64,000 nt of DNA, from NCBI GenBank assembly GCA_963920575.1, contig OY986969.1, positions 22,049,434 to 22,113,433 of the forward strand, written 5' to 3'. This document shows positions 11,985 to 21,584 of this stretch, piece by piece. Position 1 is the first letter of the stretch; each line of letters begins with the position of its first letter. The notes below the pieces were generated by a model. It did not search any database. It was given only the letters and a program-made list of their open reading frames with translations, and was not told the origin of the DNA. This stretch comes from Narthecium ossifragum. Its lineage: Eukaryota; Streptophyta; Magnoliopsida; Dioscoreales; Nartheciaceae. A program made the translations under genes and the position numbers.

Positions 11985-13309
11985 GGCGATGAGGGACTTG
12001 TTGGCGGTGGAACGGATCTCCCTGGTGCACGCGATGTGAGTTGGTGGCGTCGAGTTGGTGTGAGGCGGACGTCGTAGGGGAGGCGACTGTGAGCGCGCGT
12101 GCATGCGCACCGTGAGAAGTTGGTGGCGTCGACATGCATGCGAGGGGTCGTCGAGTTAGTCACTGTGATGTGAGAAGCTTCTCACGGAGGCCTGCCCGCC
12201 GGAGGGGTCGTGTGCATGCGAGGGGTCGTGCACCAACTCGACGCCACCACCGCGAAGCTTCTCACGGAGGCGTGGCCACCGCGAAGCTTCTCACGATCGG
12301 CGAGGCGGACATCGACGTGTATGCGAGGCGGATGTCGGCATGCATGCGAGGGTGTGTGCTCGCTAGTGGAGGACAACCGCATCGTGAGGGATTTCTTCTT
12401 TTTATTCCATAGGGAGATTTCTTCCTTGAGGGGGGGGGGGGGGGGGGGGAGGAAGGCGACGCTGACATCGTAATCGGAAGAAAACGGAGGACGGGGAAGA
12501 AAGGTGAGGGGGGTAAACAAAGGAAAGAAAAGAGAGATGTGGGGGGAGGAGGAGAAGAAGGAGAAGGAGAAGAAGAAGGAGGAGAAGAAGGAGGAGGAAG
12601 AGGGAGATCGGGAGAGGAAGAGGGAGATCGGAGAAGAAAACAAAAGCCCCCAGCTTCTTGGCCTTGGTAAGACGTTTGTTGGCGGCGAAGATGAAGTGCT
12701 TGAGCTTCTGGATCTTGAGCATGTTGTCCAGCGACCCCTTCACCTCCACCACAAGCTTCCGCGTCTCCCGGATTCGGTCTCGGATGGCAATCTCAAGGCG
12801 CCGGACGGCCTCCTCCTCGTCGATCTCCCCATCGAGCTCGCCGTCGATCTCCATGTCGGTCTCCAACCCGATGGAGGAGATCAAGGATGAGTAGTTCAGT
12901 GAGAGGGAATAGAAGAGCCGGAGGTGCTTGGAGGCCTCGAGCTTGAGGCAGCGGGCAAAGGAGGCGTAGGCGGAGGCAAGCGCAGCATGATCAGACGGCC
13001 AGGATCGATCTCCTCACCCCATTACCCATATAGCTCGCACCAATCGACGAGAAGCCCCCATCCCTCGCCACCGCCCTCCCCGTCGTCACCGACATCTTCA
13101 CCCATCTCTCTTTTTCTCTTTTCTCTTTATTATCACGTTAATAAACACGTTAGCAAACAGGTGAAAAACTAGTCAAAATTAGACATATGACTGTTTGTCG
13201 TCAAATTAGTGTAACGACGTTGGGGTATGTATTAAAGTACATAAAGTACATAAATGTATAAGTTAGATGTATCAAATTACAAATCTCAAACCCGATGGTA
13301 TCAAAGTGC
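11804..13309. mobile_element. Probable non-autonomous TIR element carrying a host gene fragment
   Basis: Degenerate inverted similarity links the two sides: gcactttgata at 11804 and tatcaaagtgc at 13299-13309, with further weak inverted matches inward (ccccccaacagtgtt against its counterpart near 13210). Between them lie a (GA)n run (11954-11983), repeats of tcacggaggc and gcgaagcttctcac (12170-12300), a poly-G tract (12430-12449) and a minus-strand host-like coding fragment (12640-12988). The layout resembles the long-TIR element at 2088-3420. TIRs are short and diverged and no target duplication was fixed, so the boundaries are tentative. Confidence 0.4.
12640..12988 (-). pseudogene. Captured host gene fragment, function not recognised
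   Basis: From 12988 down to about 12640 a minus-strand frame without ATG reads a normal-looking helical protein: HAALASAYASFARCLKLEAS, a short acidic run DMEIDGELDGEIDEEE, then AVRRLEIAIRDRIRETRKLV and FIFAANKRLTKAKKLGAF. After that it enters Leu/Pro low-complexity DNA. Codon use is GC-rich and the residues are charged heptad-like, unlike the simple repeats around it, so it is probably an exon piece from a host gene. I do not recognise the family. With no start and no proper end it should be a pseudogene fragment. Confidence 0.5.
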
Positions 13310-13968
13310 AATTCGGGGAAAGCGCAGGGTACCAGAATGTAAAAATCTTTTTCTATATTCTTCTCGAATCAATTTTTTTTTTGATGTACATTTCATGCCA
13401 TATAAATCTTGCAATAATCTCTCAGTTCGGGATTTAAAAAAAAATTTAAACACGTAAGTGTCTACGAATCTAAAATCTCCAATTTGATACTGATCAATAC
13501 ATGTACTTTAATTTCTATATTAATGATTCATGCTATCTCTATAGATCTTACACCCGAGTTTTATATCTAGATATCATCGCAAAGTATGTAGTTTAATAAT
13601 AACCATGCTTATAACAGCTCCAAAAAGCTTTTTTTCACTTTTAAAACGGATAAATTTGGTGCCACTCTTCATAGATTTTGGGTCGGCCGGTGCAGCACCC
13701 CGGCCAAGTTCATCATAAGAGAGGGAGAGAGAGAGAGAGAGAGGTGGGCAACCGGGCCCGGTCCAGCTCGGTCTCCAAGCCGAATAGGGTCATATCTGGG
13801 CCGGACCGCATGAAAGATTTATTGGACCCATCATTGGCCCGGCCTGGTGTAGATGCATATAAGGGCCGGACCGGTATTGGCCGGTTGTCATTTAAAAGTA
13901 TCGTGGATTACTTTTGTGTTTCCAAATTCCAACAACCAAAGCCTGGTCTCTCTTTTGGGCGTCGAGAG

Positions 13969-14454
13969 ATGGGGATAAACATATCCAAACGGGTGGAAGC
14001 CGCCATCGAGTACTCCCCGGAGTTCCCCGCCGCTTGTCAGGCCGTCTACGACCACTGCCTCGCCGAGACCAACCACGCCTTTCCCGGCGTGCGGCCCTAC
14101 CAGCTCACCGACGCCGCCACCCGCCTCCACGCCTGCCTCTCCCCCACTGTCCCCCTCGTGCACCGCTGGGTGCCGGAGCCCCCAAACCAGTCCCAGGTCG
14201 ACGCCGCGCTGCGCCGAGTCGACCCTACGGCGGACTCGCTGGGCCCCGCCGAGTTCCGGTCCTTCGCCTCGCAGCTGTTCAAGGATGCCGTCCTCGGTGG
14301 CGCCGGGAAGCTGTTGATCCAGCGGGTCCCCATCGGAGTCGCCGGGATCGCTGGGGTCGGAGCCATGACGAGGTCAGGGGTGGGGTTGGTCGGGAAGGCG
14401 ATGGGTGTGTACGCGCTTGGGATCGTTGCTGCTATCTATCTAAGCTTGGGCTAG
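13969..14454 (+). CDS. Small conserved plant protein with hydrophobic C-terminus, function unknown
   Basis: A single-exon frame of 161 residues from MGINISKRVEAAIEYSPEFP to LSLG-stop. An in-frame extension back to 13678 exists, but it crosses a (GA)n tract and lacks a good start, so the ATG at 13969 is preferred. The N-terminal MGxN could be myristoylated. Residues 15-75 hold a conserved-looking block (ACQAVYDHCLAETNHAFPGV, RPYQLTDAATRL). Residues 110-160 form a Gly/Ala/Val-rich hydrophobic stretch (IGVAGIAGVGAMTRSGVGLV) with a possible membrane helix at the end. Third codon positions are almost all G or C, as in many monocot genes. I recall similar unnamed plant proteins but no assigned function. 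It converges on the TIC20 gene 210 bp downstream. Confidence 0.8.
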   Translation: MGINISKRVEAAIEYSPEFPAACQAVYDHCLAETNHAFPGVRPYQLTDAATRLHACLSPTVPLVHRWVPEPPNQSQVDAALRRVDPTADSLGPAEFRSFASQLFKDAVLGGAGKLLIQRVPIGVAGIAGVGAMTRSGVGLVGKAMGVYALGIVAAIYLSLG

Positions 14455-14664
14455 GGTTTCAAATTCGACTAGAATCCCTTGTAAATTACGATCTAGAATC
14501 TTATATATCTTGTTCTAATCATCGGCTTGCTCGGAAGTAGAAATCCCTCATTTCCTGATAAAAAAAAACTTCTACTTTCCATGGATACCATACATCAAAC
14601 ACCCAAAAGCGTCACACAAAGGGCTTAAAAACTCCACTGGAGGACTGCACACAGAGAAACTAAG

Positions 14665-15273
14665 TCACAGCTGCCTCTCAGCCGCCGCGGCGACGATCGG
14701 CAAGTGCGGCGACCGGCCGAGCACCGAGCAGACGACCCCGTATACAAAGCACCCAGCCGCTATTATGAACAGGACGCCGTAGCCCAACTCCATGACTCGG
14801 AACCCTACCCCGCTCGAGGGCGTCCCGAGCACGCGCTGCGCGAGCACCGGCACGGCGAGGAGGACGTCCAGCACCACCGCCTGCATCGCGTTGTAGCGGA
14901 CGAACCTCGACATGGAAGGGTTGCGCACCACGAAGATGTAGATGGCGAAGAAGGCGACGAAAGCGGCGTAGGGCACGGAGCGGTAGGCGGCGGCGAAGGG
15001 GAGGATGGGGCTCATGGCGGTGGCGACGGGTGGGAGGCGGGCGTAGAGGAAGCGGCCGTAGTGGAGGGCGTTGAGGAAGGGGAGGGCGTAGGCGGCGGCG
15101 GACAGGAGGCGCTCCGTCGCTGGCACGGTGTTGCCGTCGCGGCGCGACATGGCGATGATGGTCGCGCCACGTGGGGGGGTCGTGGACGTCGGTCTGAGAC
15201 GGAGGGGGAGGTGGACGGTGGTGATGGGACGGTGAGGAGAGAGGTGGAGGAGCGAGACGGTCGCCATCGCCAT
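14665..15273 (-). CDS. TIC20-family chloroplast inner-envelope protein (TIC20-II-like)
   Basis: A single-exon gene of 202 residues. The ATG at 15273 (MAMATVSLLHLSPH) is chosen because it begins a Ser/Thr/Arg-rich, acid-poor transit peptide of about 60 residues; the upstream extension looks like 5' UTR. The mature part has four hydrophobic segments and the family signatures RLLSAAAYALPFLNALHYGR, YAAFVAFFAIYIFVVRNPSM, SRFVRYNAMQAVVLDVLLAV and GYGVLFIIAAGCFVYGVVCS, ending in IVAAAAERQL. TIC20 proteins are multi-span components of the protein-import machinery of the chloroplast inner envelope. The spacing and VRNPSMSRFVRYNAMQA block point to the TIC20-II/V side of the family, from memory. Coding sequence is strongly GC-rich. 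An antisense 211-residue frame is a shadow. Confidence 0.9.
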   Translation of the reverse strand: MAMATVSLLHLSPHRPITTVHLPLRLRPTSTTPPRGATIIAMSRRDGNTVPATERLLSAAAYALPFLNALHYGRFLYARLPPVATAMSPILPFAAAYRSVPYAAFVAFFAIYIFVVRNPSMSRFVRYNAMQAVVLDVLLAVPVLAQRVLGTPSSGVGFRVMELGYGVLFIIAAGCFVYGVVCSVLGRSPHLPIVAAAAERQL

Positions 15274-15945
15274 CGCGTCGGGATTTTGGTGGGGGGTTTG
15301 GTATTTTGGGGGGTGTCCATTTTTGTGGGTGTTTATTAGGGTTCGTATTGGGAACGGTGGGCGGTGCCGGTGAGTGATCATTAGCCGTTGGATTTGGGAT
15401 TCAGCTTGATTGAATGGTGGAGGATGAAAAAGATTTAATTATAGTCCAAGTTTTTCTTTGTTTTTATTTATATTTATCTAACTAAAATGAGGGTGAGCAT
15501 ATGAGATTTTAACTAAATTTTGCTAATCTCATAGTATTTTCGAACATTGAGCTCAAAAGAGTTGATCATTAACGTTCGAATATGGGTTTTAATTTGATAG
15601 CATGCTAAATCACCATTTATCTGGAAATCATTTTTGTGGTCCTAATTTTTGAATATGTTGTATGAAAAATAATGTCAATTTGTAGACACTATAAATCAAT
15701 GGGATTGCACTGTTTTTGTGTTGTCACGTGGTTTTTTTTTAAGATTGTCTTCTCAGCTTTCTTTGGATTTCTTGATAGACGATGATGAGTGATTCAAGGT
15801 GGAGATGATAATTGATAGGATGTAGGAGTTTTATGTGAATTTCCATAAGCCTAATGATAGTATTTCATCGATACCTAAATCACACTCTTTTAAATTTCAT
15901 TCTGGGGTGATTTCCACCAGGTCATGGGCACATGAGTGAAACTAG
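15274..15945. other. Upstream region of the TIC20-like gene, intergenic
   Basis: The first 150 bp are GC-rich leader and promoter DNA; the rest is AT-rich. No further gene or repeat was recognised. Confidence 0.35.
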
Positions 15946-16231
15946 TCTATTATATAAAATAAGGTGGTTTGATCATGATTCGTCTTATATGGATAATCAA
16001 GTTATTATTTAATTCATTTTAAAAATTAAATTAGAGGGTTCAGTTTAAGTCACATATTTTTAACCCGTTAACCAATTGATATTGAAGGATGGTTATTAAA
16101 ACCAAGAATTTGAAAGTTAGGAAAATAATGTTCATATCATAGGGAGCAGTTATTAAAATCATTCGTTTAAAAATTAAAAAAATAACGTCTGATTTAAAAG
16201 AACCGTGCGAGAGGCGTGGGCAATATACTAG
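15946..16231 (+). mobile_element. Possible short non-autonomous Helitron
   Basis: The left end reads tctattatataaaataagg, the TC-start form common in plant Helitrons. The right end reads ccgtgcgagaggcgtggg, then caatatactag with T following, which fits the 3' hairpin plus CTAG terminus. The stem is imperfect and the base before the TC is G, not the usual A, so the element is either decayed or a chance match. It has no coding capacity. Confidence 0.45.
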
Positions 16232-17326
16232 TTAAACTCATAAGAAGAGGTGGATTTTGTATATATATAGGTATATATACATTTGTGGCGTTTTCTAGAG
16301 TCTTTTGCATTTGCTTCCTCGTTGCAAAAAAAATCGGATCCTCATATTACGGACAGGATCGATAAATGCAACCAGACAGTCCTTGATAATTAAACCATCA
16401 AGATTGCTGATTTATAATAGGCGATCGATATAAAAAGCTTTAATATCATATTTATCTATTAGGATGCTACGTTGGGCAAGTGTGAAAGGCAAAGAGGGAT
16501 GCAAGCTAGCGGGTGATGGACGGTTGGATATAATGGATGATGAGAGATTGGGTATTTTAGGGAGAATTTGAGGGAAAGAATTGCATAGGATCTGAACCCC
16601 GTGTGCAAAGTCGGCCGGTGGACTAATTTAACCAAATATGGCTCACATCCGGCAAAAGGAGCCAACTTGGGCCTTCACTCTCAAACCTGGCCTAAAGCAG
16701 AAGCCCAGCGACAGAACTATCGAGAAATGGGTACGTGTTATGGGCCTATTTGCCTACTGAGAAGAACTAGTAAAATACACGGTGATGGCGAAGGAATGGC
16801 TGACTGGTCAAGGATTACGCGAGCAGGACTATGTTTTATATATATTTGACTGCTGAATGCTTTTTATTTTATTTTATATATTAGATTAGAATGTTTTGGT
16901 GATATATACTTCTCTTGAATTTGTCATATAAGATAAGTTTATCTCCAAAAAATGTATTTTGTCTTTAGGGATGGCAGCTGTCTTGGAATGCTTCCGATCT
17001 TGCTTTAATTTCAACTATAAAATAGCCGAGGTAGAAGTTTATGAGTCACTGCTGAGGTGATCCTATGTCATCCGTGAATGAAATGTCAAAAACTTGATGT
17101 ACCATGGGTGTCTTCTTTTTTTCTTTTCTTTTTTTATATATTTATTTATTAATTGAACTCGAGGGCTAAGAATATATCCGGGATGTCTGTCTATTATACC
17201 ACCACCAGCTATTTGGTCTTTGATATCAGTCAAGACATTTATGTTGATCTCCACTTAACTGGTCAGTCTGTACAGCTATACTGATTCTAGTCCCAAAAGC
17301 CGAATCCACGGCTGTGGTCATCCTAA
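16232..17326. other. AT-rich intergenic DNA
   Basis: No gene was recognised. The short frames here (up to 82 codons) have no familiar motif. A 16457-16580 stretch (ttgggcaagtgtgaaaggc) looks repeat-like, but its termini were not found. Confidence 0.3.
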
Positions 17327-17935
17327 CTCTCGGCATGTTTGGTTACACAAAAATGATGGTAATGGAATGGTCAATTCCTTGGTCAAATTCCATTCCCATA
17401 TTTGATTGGCACTTAACGTCAGGAATGGAATGCTCCATTCCTGACAACTTGGGAATAGACCATTCCCATCTCATACCCCGGAATGATTCATTCCGTTCCC
17501 AACGATGAAGGGAATAGAAAATTAAATTACTAAATTACCCTGATCGGGCGCGTCCCTCTTCCCCTCTTCTCTCTTTTTCTTCTCTTGTTCTCTTCTCTCT
17601 TCCCCGTCACCCTTCTCTCTTCTCTTCTTCTTCTCTCTTCCGCGTCCATCTTCCATCTTCCCTCTTCCCTCTTCTTCTTCTCTTCTCTCTTCCCCGTCCC
17701 TCTTCCCCGTCTCCCTTCTCTCTTCCCCGTCCCTCTTCCCCGTCTCCTTCTTCTCTCTTCCGCGTCCATCTTCCCTCTTCTCTCTTCCGCGCCCCTCTTC
17801 TCCTCCCCTGTTTCTCTTCTCTCCTCCAGCCGCCTCGAACGCACACCCCTTCTTCCACCCCCCACAGCCGTTGGCCGCCGTCAACGGTGTCGTCTGGGTG
17901 CACGGCGCAGGGGCGGCGTCGAAGTGCGTGTGCGT

Positions 17936-18269
17936 TGGCGAAGACCCCGGTGCACGCCGACCCCACCTCAACCGGCGCGTCGCCGGAGCCCTGGTAGAAT
18001 CCGCCCTTGAAGGGGTTGGTCACCGCTGCCTCCACCAGCGCGGCCACGTTGATCACCATCCCGTTGGTGCCAACGTCGCCATTGGGCGCCATCAAGGGTG
18101 TCGTCTGGGGGCCGTACTCCGGCTGGTGGAATGGCCACGCGCACTGCCCTGGTCACTCGCTCGACGAGTCGCCGACCGAGACGTAAGCGGCGCCGTTTTT
18201 ACTAGCGGAGGAGCTGTGGGTGTCGCAGCTCGACATGCAGAAGCCCTCGACGTCCACGTCGCGCGCCAT
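17936..18269 (-). pseudogene. EXORDIUM-like (PHI-1 family) gene fragment inside a TIR element
   Basis: Reading the minus strand from 18269, the frame gives MARDVDVEGFCMSSCDTHSS, a premature TGA about 40 codons in, and then [37 protein letters not shown] and [20 protein letters not shown], ending near ACTGVF. This order matches the middle of plant EXORDIUM/PHI-1 proteins, which are secreted cell-wall-associated proteins linked to brassinosteroid-dependent cell expansion. Both ends of the gene are missing and the frame carries a stop, so it is a captured, non-functional piece. The match is from remembered family motifs. Confidence 0.75.
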
Positions 18270-18519
18270 GGCACAGGGTCAACTCCCATGGCCTCCCCGT
18301 CCCTCTTCTCCTCCCCTCTTTCTCTCCTCCTCCGGCGTCCTCTCTCCCGATCTCTCTCCTCCTCCGGCGATGGATTTCCATCATTTGTCACCTTTCCTCT
18401 GTTTCTACTCTGTTTCTCACTCTGTTTCTCATTTTTGTTCACCTTTCCACTGCTTGTTTATATGTAACTGAGTTAAATTTGCATTGTCGAGGTTGTTCGA
18501 GATGGGTGGGAGGAGGAGA

Positions 18520-18790
18520 GGTGGGAGGTTGTTCACTTCGAGGAAGACGGCGGCGGAGGTGGTGGAGAGGCTGGAGAGGGTGGGGAAAGGGTCGGGCTTT
18601 GGGGTGAAGAGGTGGGGGGAAGGTGGGTGGAGGCTGAGGATGGACGGGCGGAAAGAGGGGCGAAAAGGGAGGCTTGTGGTGGCGGCGGAGCTGTTTGAGG
18701 CGGCGCCGGGGATGGCAGTTGTGGAGCTCTCCAAGGCCTCCGGCGACACCATCGAGTATAACAAGTTCTCCAAGGTGATGAAAGCATCGA
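18520..18790 (+). pseudogene. CBL-interacting protein kinase (CIPK) C-terminal fragment inside a TIR element
   Basis: The open frame 18484-18870 (128 codons) includes RLFTSRKTAAEVVERLERVG, GRKGRLVVAAELFEAAPGMA and VVELSKASGDTIEYNKFSKV. These correspond to the regulatory C-terminus of plant CIPK/SnRK3 kinases (FTSK...VxEVFEVAPxxxxVELxKxxGDTxEYxKF), after the NAF motif and covering the PP2C-interaction region. The kinase domain and NAF motif are absent. The frame is open from an ATG at 18484, so a small protein could in principle be made if transcribed. It lies next to the EXORDIUM fragment within the same TIR element, in the opposite orientation. Confidence 0.75.
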
Positions 18791-19339
18791 CGCCGGCGGC
18801 GGCGGTCAGAGTAATGGTACAAGGCGTTGAAGTAATTATTAGTGGATGCTGTACATTTGTTGGTAATTAATGGTTGTGGGCTAGACAGAGCTTACTGTAA
18901 ATAACAGAGTTTTTATCTGAATAGAGATGGATTTCTTATCTTGGTAATTTTGTTTTAAATAGTTTTAGATAGTAATTAGAGCTGCTACCATATAGATTTA
19001 GCTGCTACCTTTCCTTCGTTGTTTTTTTATTAATACGTGACCCATTTAAAAATATGTGTATTGTATAATTTGTTCAGTTTAATTCACCTGCATCTATAAT
19101 TTTCTCTCATTGTAAAAACAACAAATAAAAGAAAAGAAAAGGAGGGTATTTTAGTCATTTGTACTTCATTCCTATTCCATTCCCGGGCTTTTGTTTGTAT
19201 ACCAAACACGGTAATGCTTCATTCCCATTCCCAATCCTGATATCACAAAATCACCTTGGTAATAACCCATTCCTAATCCCAATCTCATTCCTAATCCCAT
19301 TCCCATTCCCATTCCTTGTGCGAACCAAACGTGCAGTAA

Positions 19340-20500
19340 GCTTGCAATCGAGCAGGCGTTCATACAACCGAAGTTTGCATTTAGATTCGTAGTCCGCATC
19401 ACATGGAAGAATCAAGTGAGCTGCTGTGGAGACAACGGTATGACCTTAATTAGTAACATGTTAATTAAACTTTAACTCACAAATAATACTACCCTATGCG
19501 TGCATGTTACCATGAATTACGGCAATCTTGTTAACCGTGAAATCTTCCATTAATTTGTCATCAAATTCGTCAAAAATCATGTGATTCAGTGCATTCACGA
19601 TCATTTGTATATGGATTCCTTCTCGCATTCCCAAAGAGGCAAAGTACAAGTCACCACCTTCCCTGCCTCTAATGGCGGTAAACTATCTTTTTTTTTTTTT
19701 TGCCCCCTTCTTTTGAAGTTAGCTTTTTCATTGTTCGATGAACCTAGATTCACTCAAAGCTTCAAGATATATACTCTTTCCAATATTTGTTCTCACCAAG
19801 TATTTACTGGTTTGTTTGCATTTGACAACCTTGTTAACTAAAAAGTGATATATATATATATATATAATCAGATGCTTTACCTTGAACCTAGTTAATAGTA
19901 AAAAAAAACCGTGGACTCCAACTGAAAGTAAAGACTCAAAACTATTAAAGTAAATAAATCTATATGGCAAAATTTAGCCTAGAGATTGCAATGTAACAAC
20001 CGATGTCGTTGCTTGGGTTGTCGTCAATTAAGGAGAGATTTTGTTTGGTCCAGCGATTGTGAGTCGGCGCTACTTAATAGCCTGGCCTAGGACCCTGTAT
20101 ATGTAACTCTGGTAGATTTTAGCCTGAGGGTTCATCTCATCAAAAAAATAAATGGGATCTATATGGCAAAATTTTAATTGTCAAATCGCTAAGTATATTT
20201 TTCACCAAGCTAAAATTCTTTCTAAACAATGGCTGTTTTGCTAATCTTAACTAAAGAAGCAAGACATAAGAATATAAAAATAGCCAATACCAATAATAAG
20301 AAATAATGGAAAATTAATTAGGAGGGAAAAAAAGGAAAGGTCTACCAAGGAAATTAACATTTCCACTTACGAGCCAACACCCGAGTTTTCCAAAATGTGA
20401 CTCGTTCAAAACAAGAAAACCCTACCACCATGATAAAAATTCTAAGCAAGAAATCGTTTCAAATATAGCAGCTATCTGGAGTCGAAGCAAGGACTAGTGC
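19340..20500. other. Intergenic DNA upstream of the PIP gene
   Basis: AT-rich, with a (TA)n run at about 19850-19866. No gene was recognised. Around 20050-20140 the sequence cctggcctaggaccctgtat, then aactctggtagattttagc, resembles the end of a retroelement, but no partner end was found. Confidence 0.3.
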
Positions 20501-20528
20501 ACTACTACTAGCTACTCCCTATGGACCC

Positions 20529-20536
20529 TATATATA
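20529..20536 (+). promoter_or_regulatory. TATA box of the PIP-type peptide gene
   Basis: TATATATA in ccctatatatacccc lies 126 bp before the ATG at 20662, at a sensible distance for a transcript with a leader of roughly 95 bases that is C/T-rich (acctctacaccaccaactcg). Confidence 0.6.
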
Positions 20537-20661
20537 CCCCTCCTCTCCCATCAACCTCTACACCACCAACTCGATCCATCCATTAATATAAGACTACATC
20601 TCGCTTCCCTCACTTCGTCCTCCTCTCTCTTCAGTTGCTAATTAGCTAGCTCTCGTTGGTG

Positions 20662-20892
20662 ATGGCACTGCGTCTCTCTAGCAAACTTTTGCTTGTAGCG
20701 GTCGCCTCTGTCATTGTTCTAGCGAGCATGCATGGCGCGCATGCGGCGAGACCGGTGCCGCCGGAGGAGTACTCATCCGGTGGGACACCGTACCTGTCGT
20801 GTCAGAGCATGTACGAGCAGGCGAGGTCTGTGATGACTCTTTGGATGTCGAATTTGGCGGCCGGTCCGAGCCCGAAAGGCCCCGGACATTAA
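20662..20892 (+). CDS. PIP/PIPL-type secreted signalling peptide precursor
   Basis: A 76-residue precursor. The ATG at 20662 starts a typical signal peptide (MALRLSSKLLLVAVASVIVL, cleavage likely after HGAHA, near residue 28). A variable pro-region follows, and the protein ends AAGPSPKGPGH directly before the stop. The C-terminal (S/A)GPSxxGxGH motif defines PAMP-induced secreted peptides and their PIP-like relatives. In Arabidopsis the processed, hydroxyproline-bearing C-terminal peptide is released to the apoplast and sensed by the receptor kinase RLK7 to amplify immunity. The block YEQARSVMTLWMSNLAAGPS is shared with the second copy at 36105-36218. The usual S before GPS is A here. The family call is strong; whether it is PIP or PIPL is open. 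Confidence 0.88.
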   Translation: MALRLSSKLLLVAVASVIVLASMHGAHAARPVPPEEYSSGGTPYLSCQSMYEQARSVMTLWMSNLAAGPSPKGPGH

Positions 20893-21395
20893 TTAGTGTG
20901 GGAGCTAAGGCTGATCTGAGATTGATATATACTGTAAGATGTTATAAGAAAGAGATACAAAAGAGAGTTCGATGCGAAGCTTAGATTGAATTTTTTTGTA
21001 TTGTTATTATTATTATTATTATTATTTATTTATCGTGGTTGTCAAAGTAGCTAGGTTATGAAGGCATGAGATACGTTGATTCTGTTGTTTCTTAATTATA
21101 TAGTACTCTTCTTTAACTTATTGTTTTTGAAGAGAAATGTTCTATTAATTACCGATCGAAATTTCGAAGACTTCTTGGGGTTTCGATTAATTGCAATTAC
21201 TTGCTAATCTTTTTAATTCGGAGAAAAAAGAAAAAAACCTGATAAGCTTATTGCACCCATAGCCTGGGGGTATGGATTACAGCAATTCCAGGTGAGTTTG
21301 AAGGCCTCTATTTTTTGTTTTATGTTTTTTGTGTGAGATGAGATGGGCCCAAAGGCGTAAAACCCAAAGTCCTATATAATACCATCCTGGTTTAA
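20893..21395. other. 3' flank of the PIP gene
   Basis: Part of this flank (gattgatatatactgtaaga, gttgattctgttgtt, gaagagaaatgtt) matches the flank after the second PIP copy at 36240-36480, so the duplication reaches beyond the coding sequence. A (TTA)n run lies at 21004-21028. The LINE begins at about 21396. Confidence 0.5.
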
Positions 21396-21584
21396 GTTCT
21401 TCCTTGCCTTTCACAAGAGCAGATAGAGAGGCTGTCTACATATGTTTCGGAGGTGGAAATCAAAGAAGCCGTTTTCACTATGATGGAATTCTTACATAAT
21501 TTTACATTAAGAATTGGACACCTATGGTGGGAGGAGAGGTTACCAAGGTTGTGTTAACTTTTTTCAGATCGGCCTCACTTCCAT
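21396..21584 (+). mobile_element. LINE remnant, 5' piece (split by the Gypsy element)
   Basis: One frame reads VLPCLSQEQIERLSTYVSEV, then EIKEAVFTM, the segment just before the RT domain of plant L1-type LINEs. After some degenerate sequence it ends cttccat at 21584. The reading then continues across the Gypsy insertion as LPSSWNETF at 29626, which shows that both sides belong to one LINE. The 5' end is truncated in the PIP flank. Confidence 0.75.

Larger units (their letters stand above)
17327..19336. mobile_element. Two-kilobase TIR element carrying two host gene fragments (Pack-type)
   Basis: The left terminus gcatgtttggtt (17333) pairs with aaccaaacgtgc at the right (to 19334), and similarity continues as NNCACA. 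A possible TAA target duplication (17324-17326 and 19337-19339) would place the ends at ctctcggcatg and cgtgcag, as in PIF/Harbinger elements. Subterminal regions on both sides are rich in gaatgg/ccattcc repeats, typical of such elements. There is no transposase. The inside holds a CT-rich tract (17550-17830), an EXORDIUM-like fragment (minus) and a CIPK C-terminal fragment (plus). This is the structure expected of a gene-capturing TIR element. Confidence 0.6.

Noticed and set aside
12182..12643. 153-codon Ser/Phe/Pro-rich minus-strand frame
   Set aside because: It is a translation of poly-G and GGAGAA simple repeats.
13678..13968. N-terminal extension of the 161-residue protein to 258 residues
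   Set aside because: The extra part reads through a (GA)n tract into RERERE residues and begins at a non-ATG codon; the ATG at 13969 is better.
14704..15339. 211-codon plus-strand frame rich in Gly, Glu and His
   Set aside because: It is the GC-rich antisense of the TIC20-family gene, whose motifs are clear on the other strand.
17522..18095. Lys/Arg/Glu-rich minus-strand frames of 111-162 codons
   Set aside because: They are a CT-rich simple tract; the only protein-like part is the EXORDIUM fragment, in one frame.
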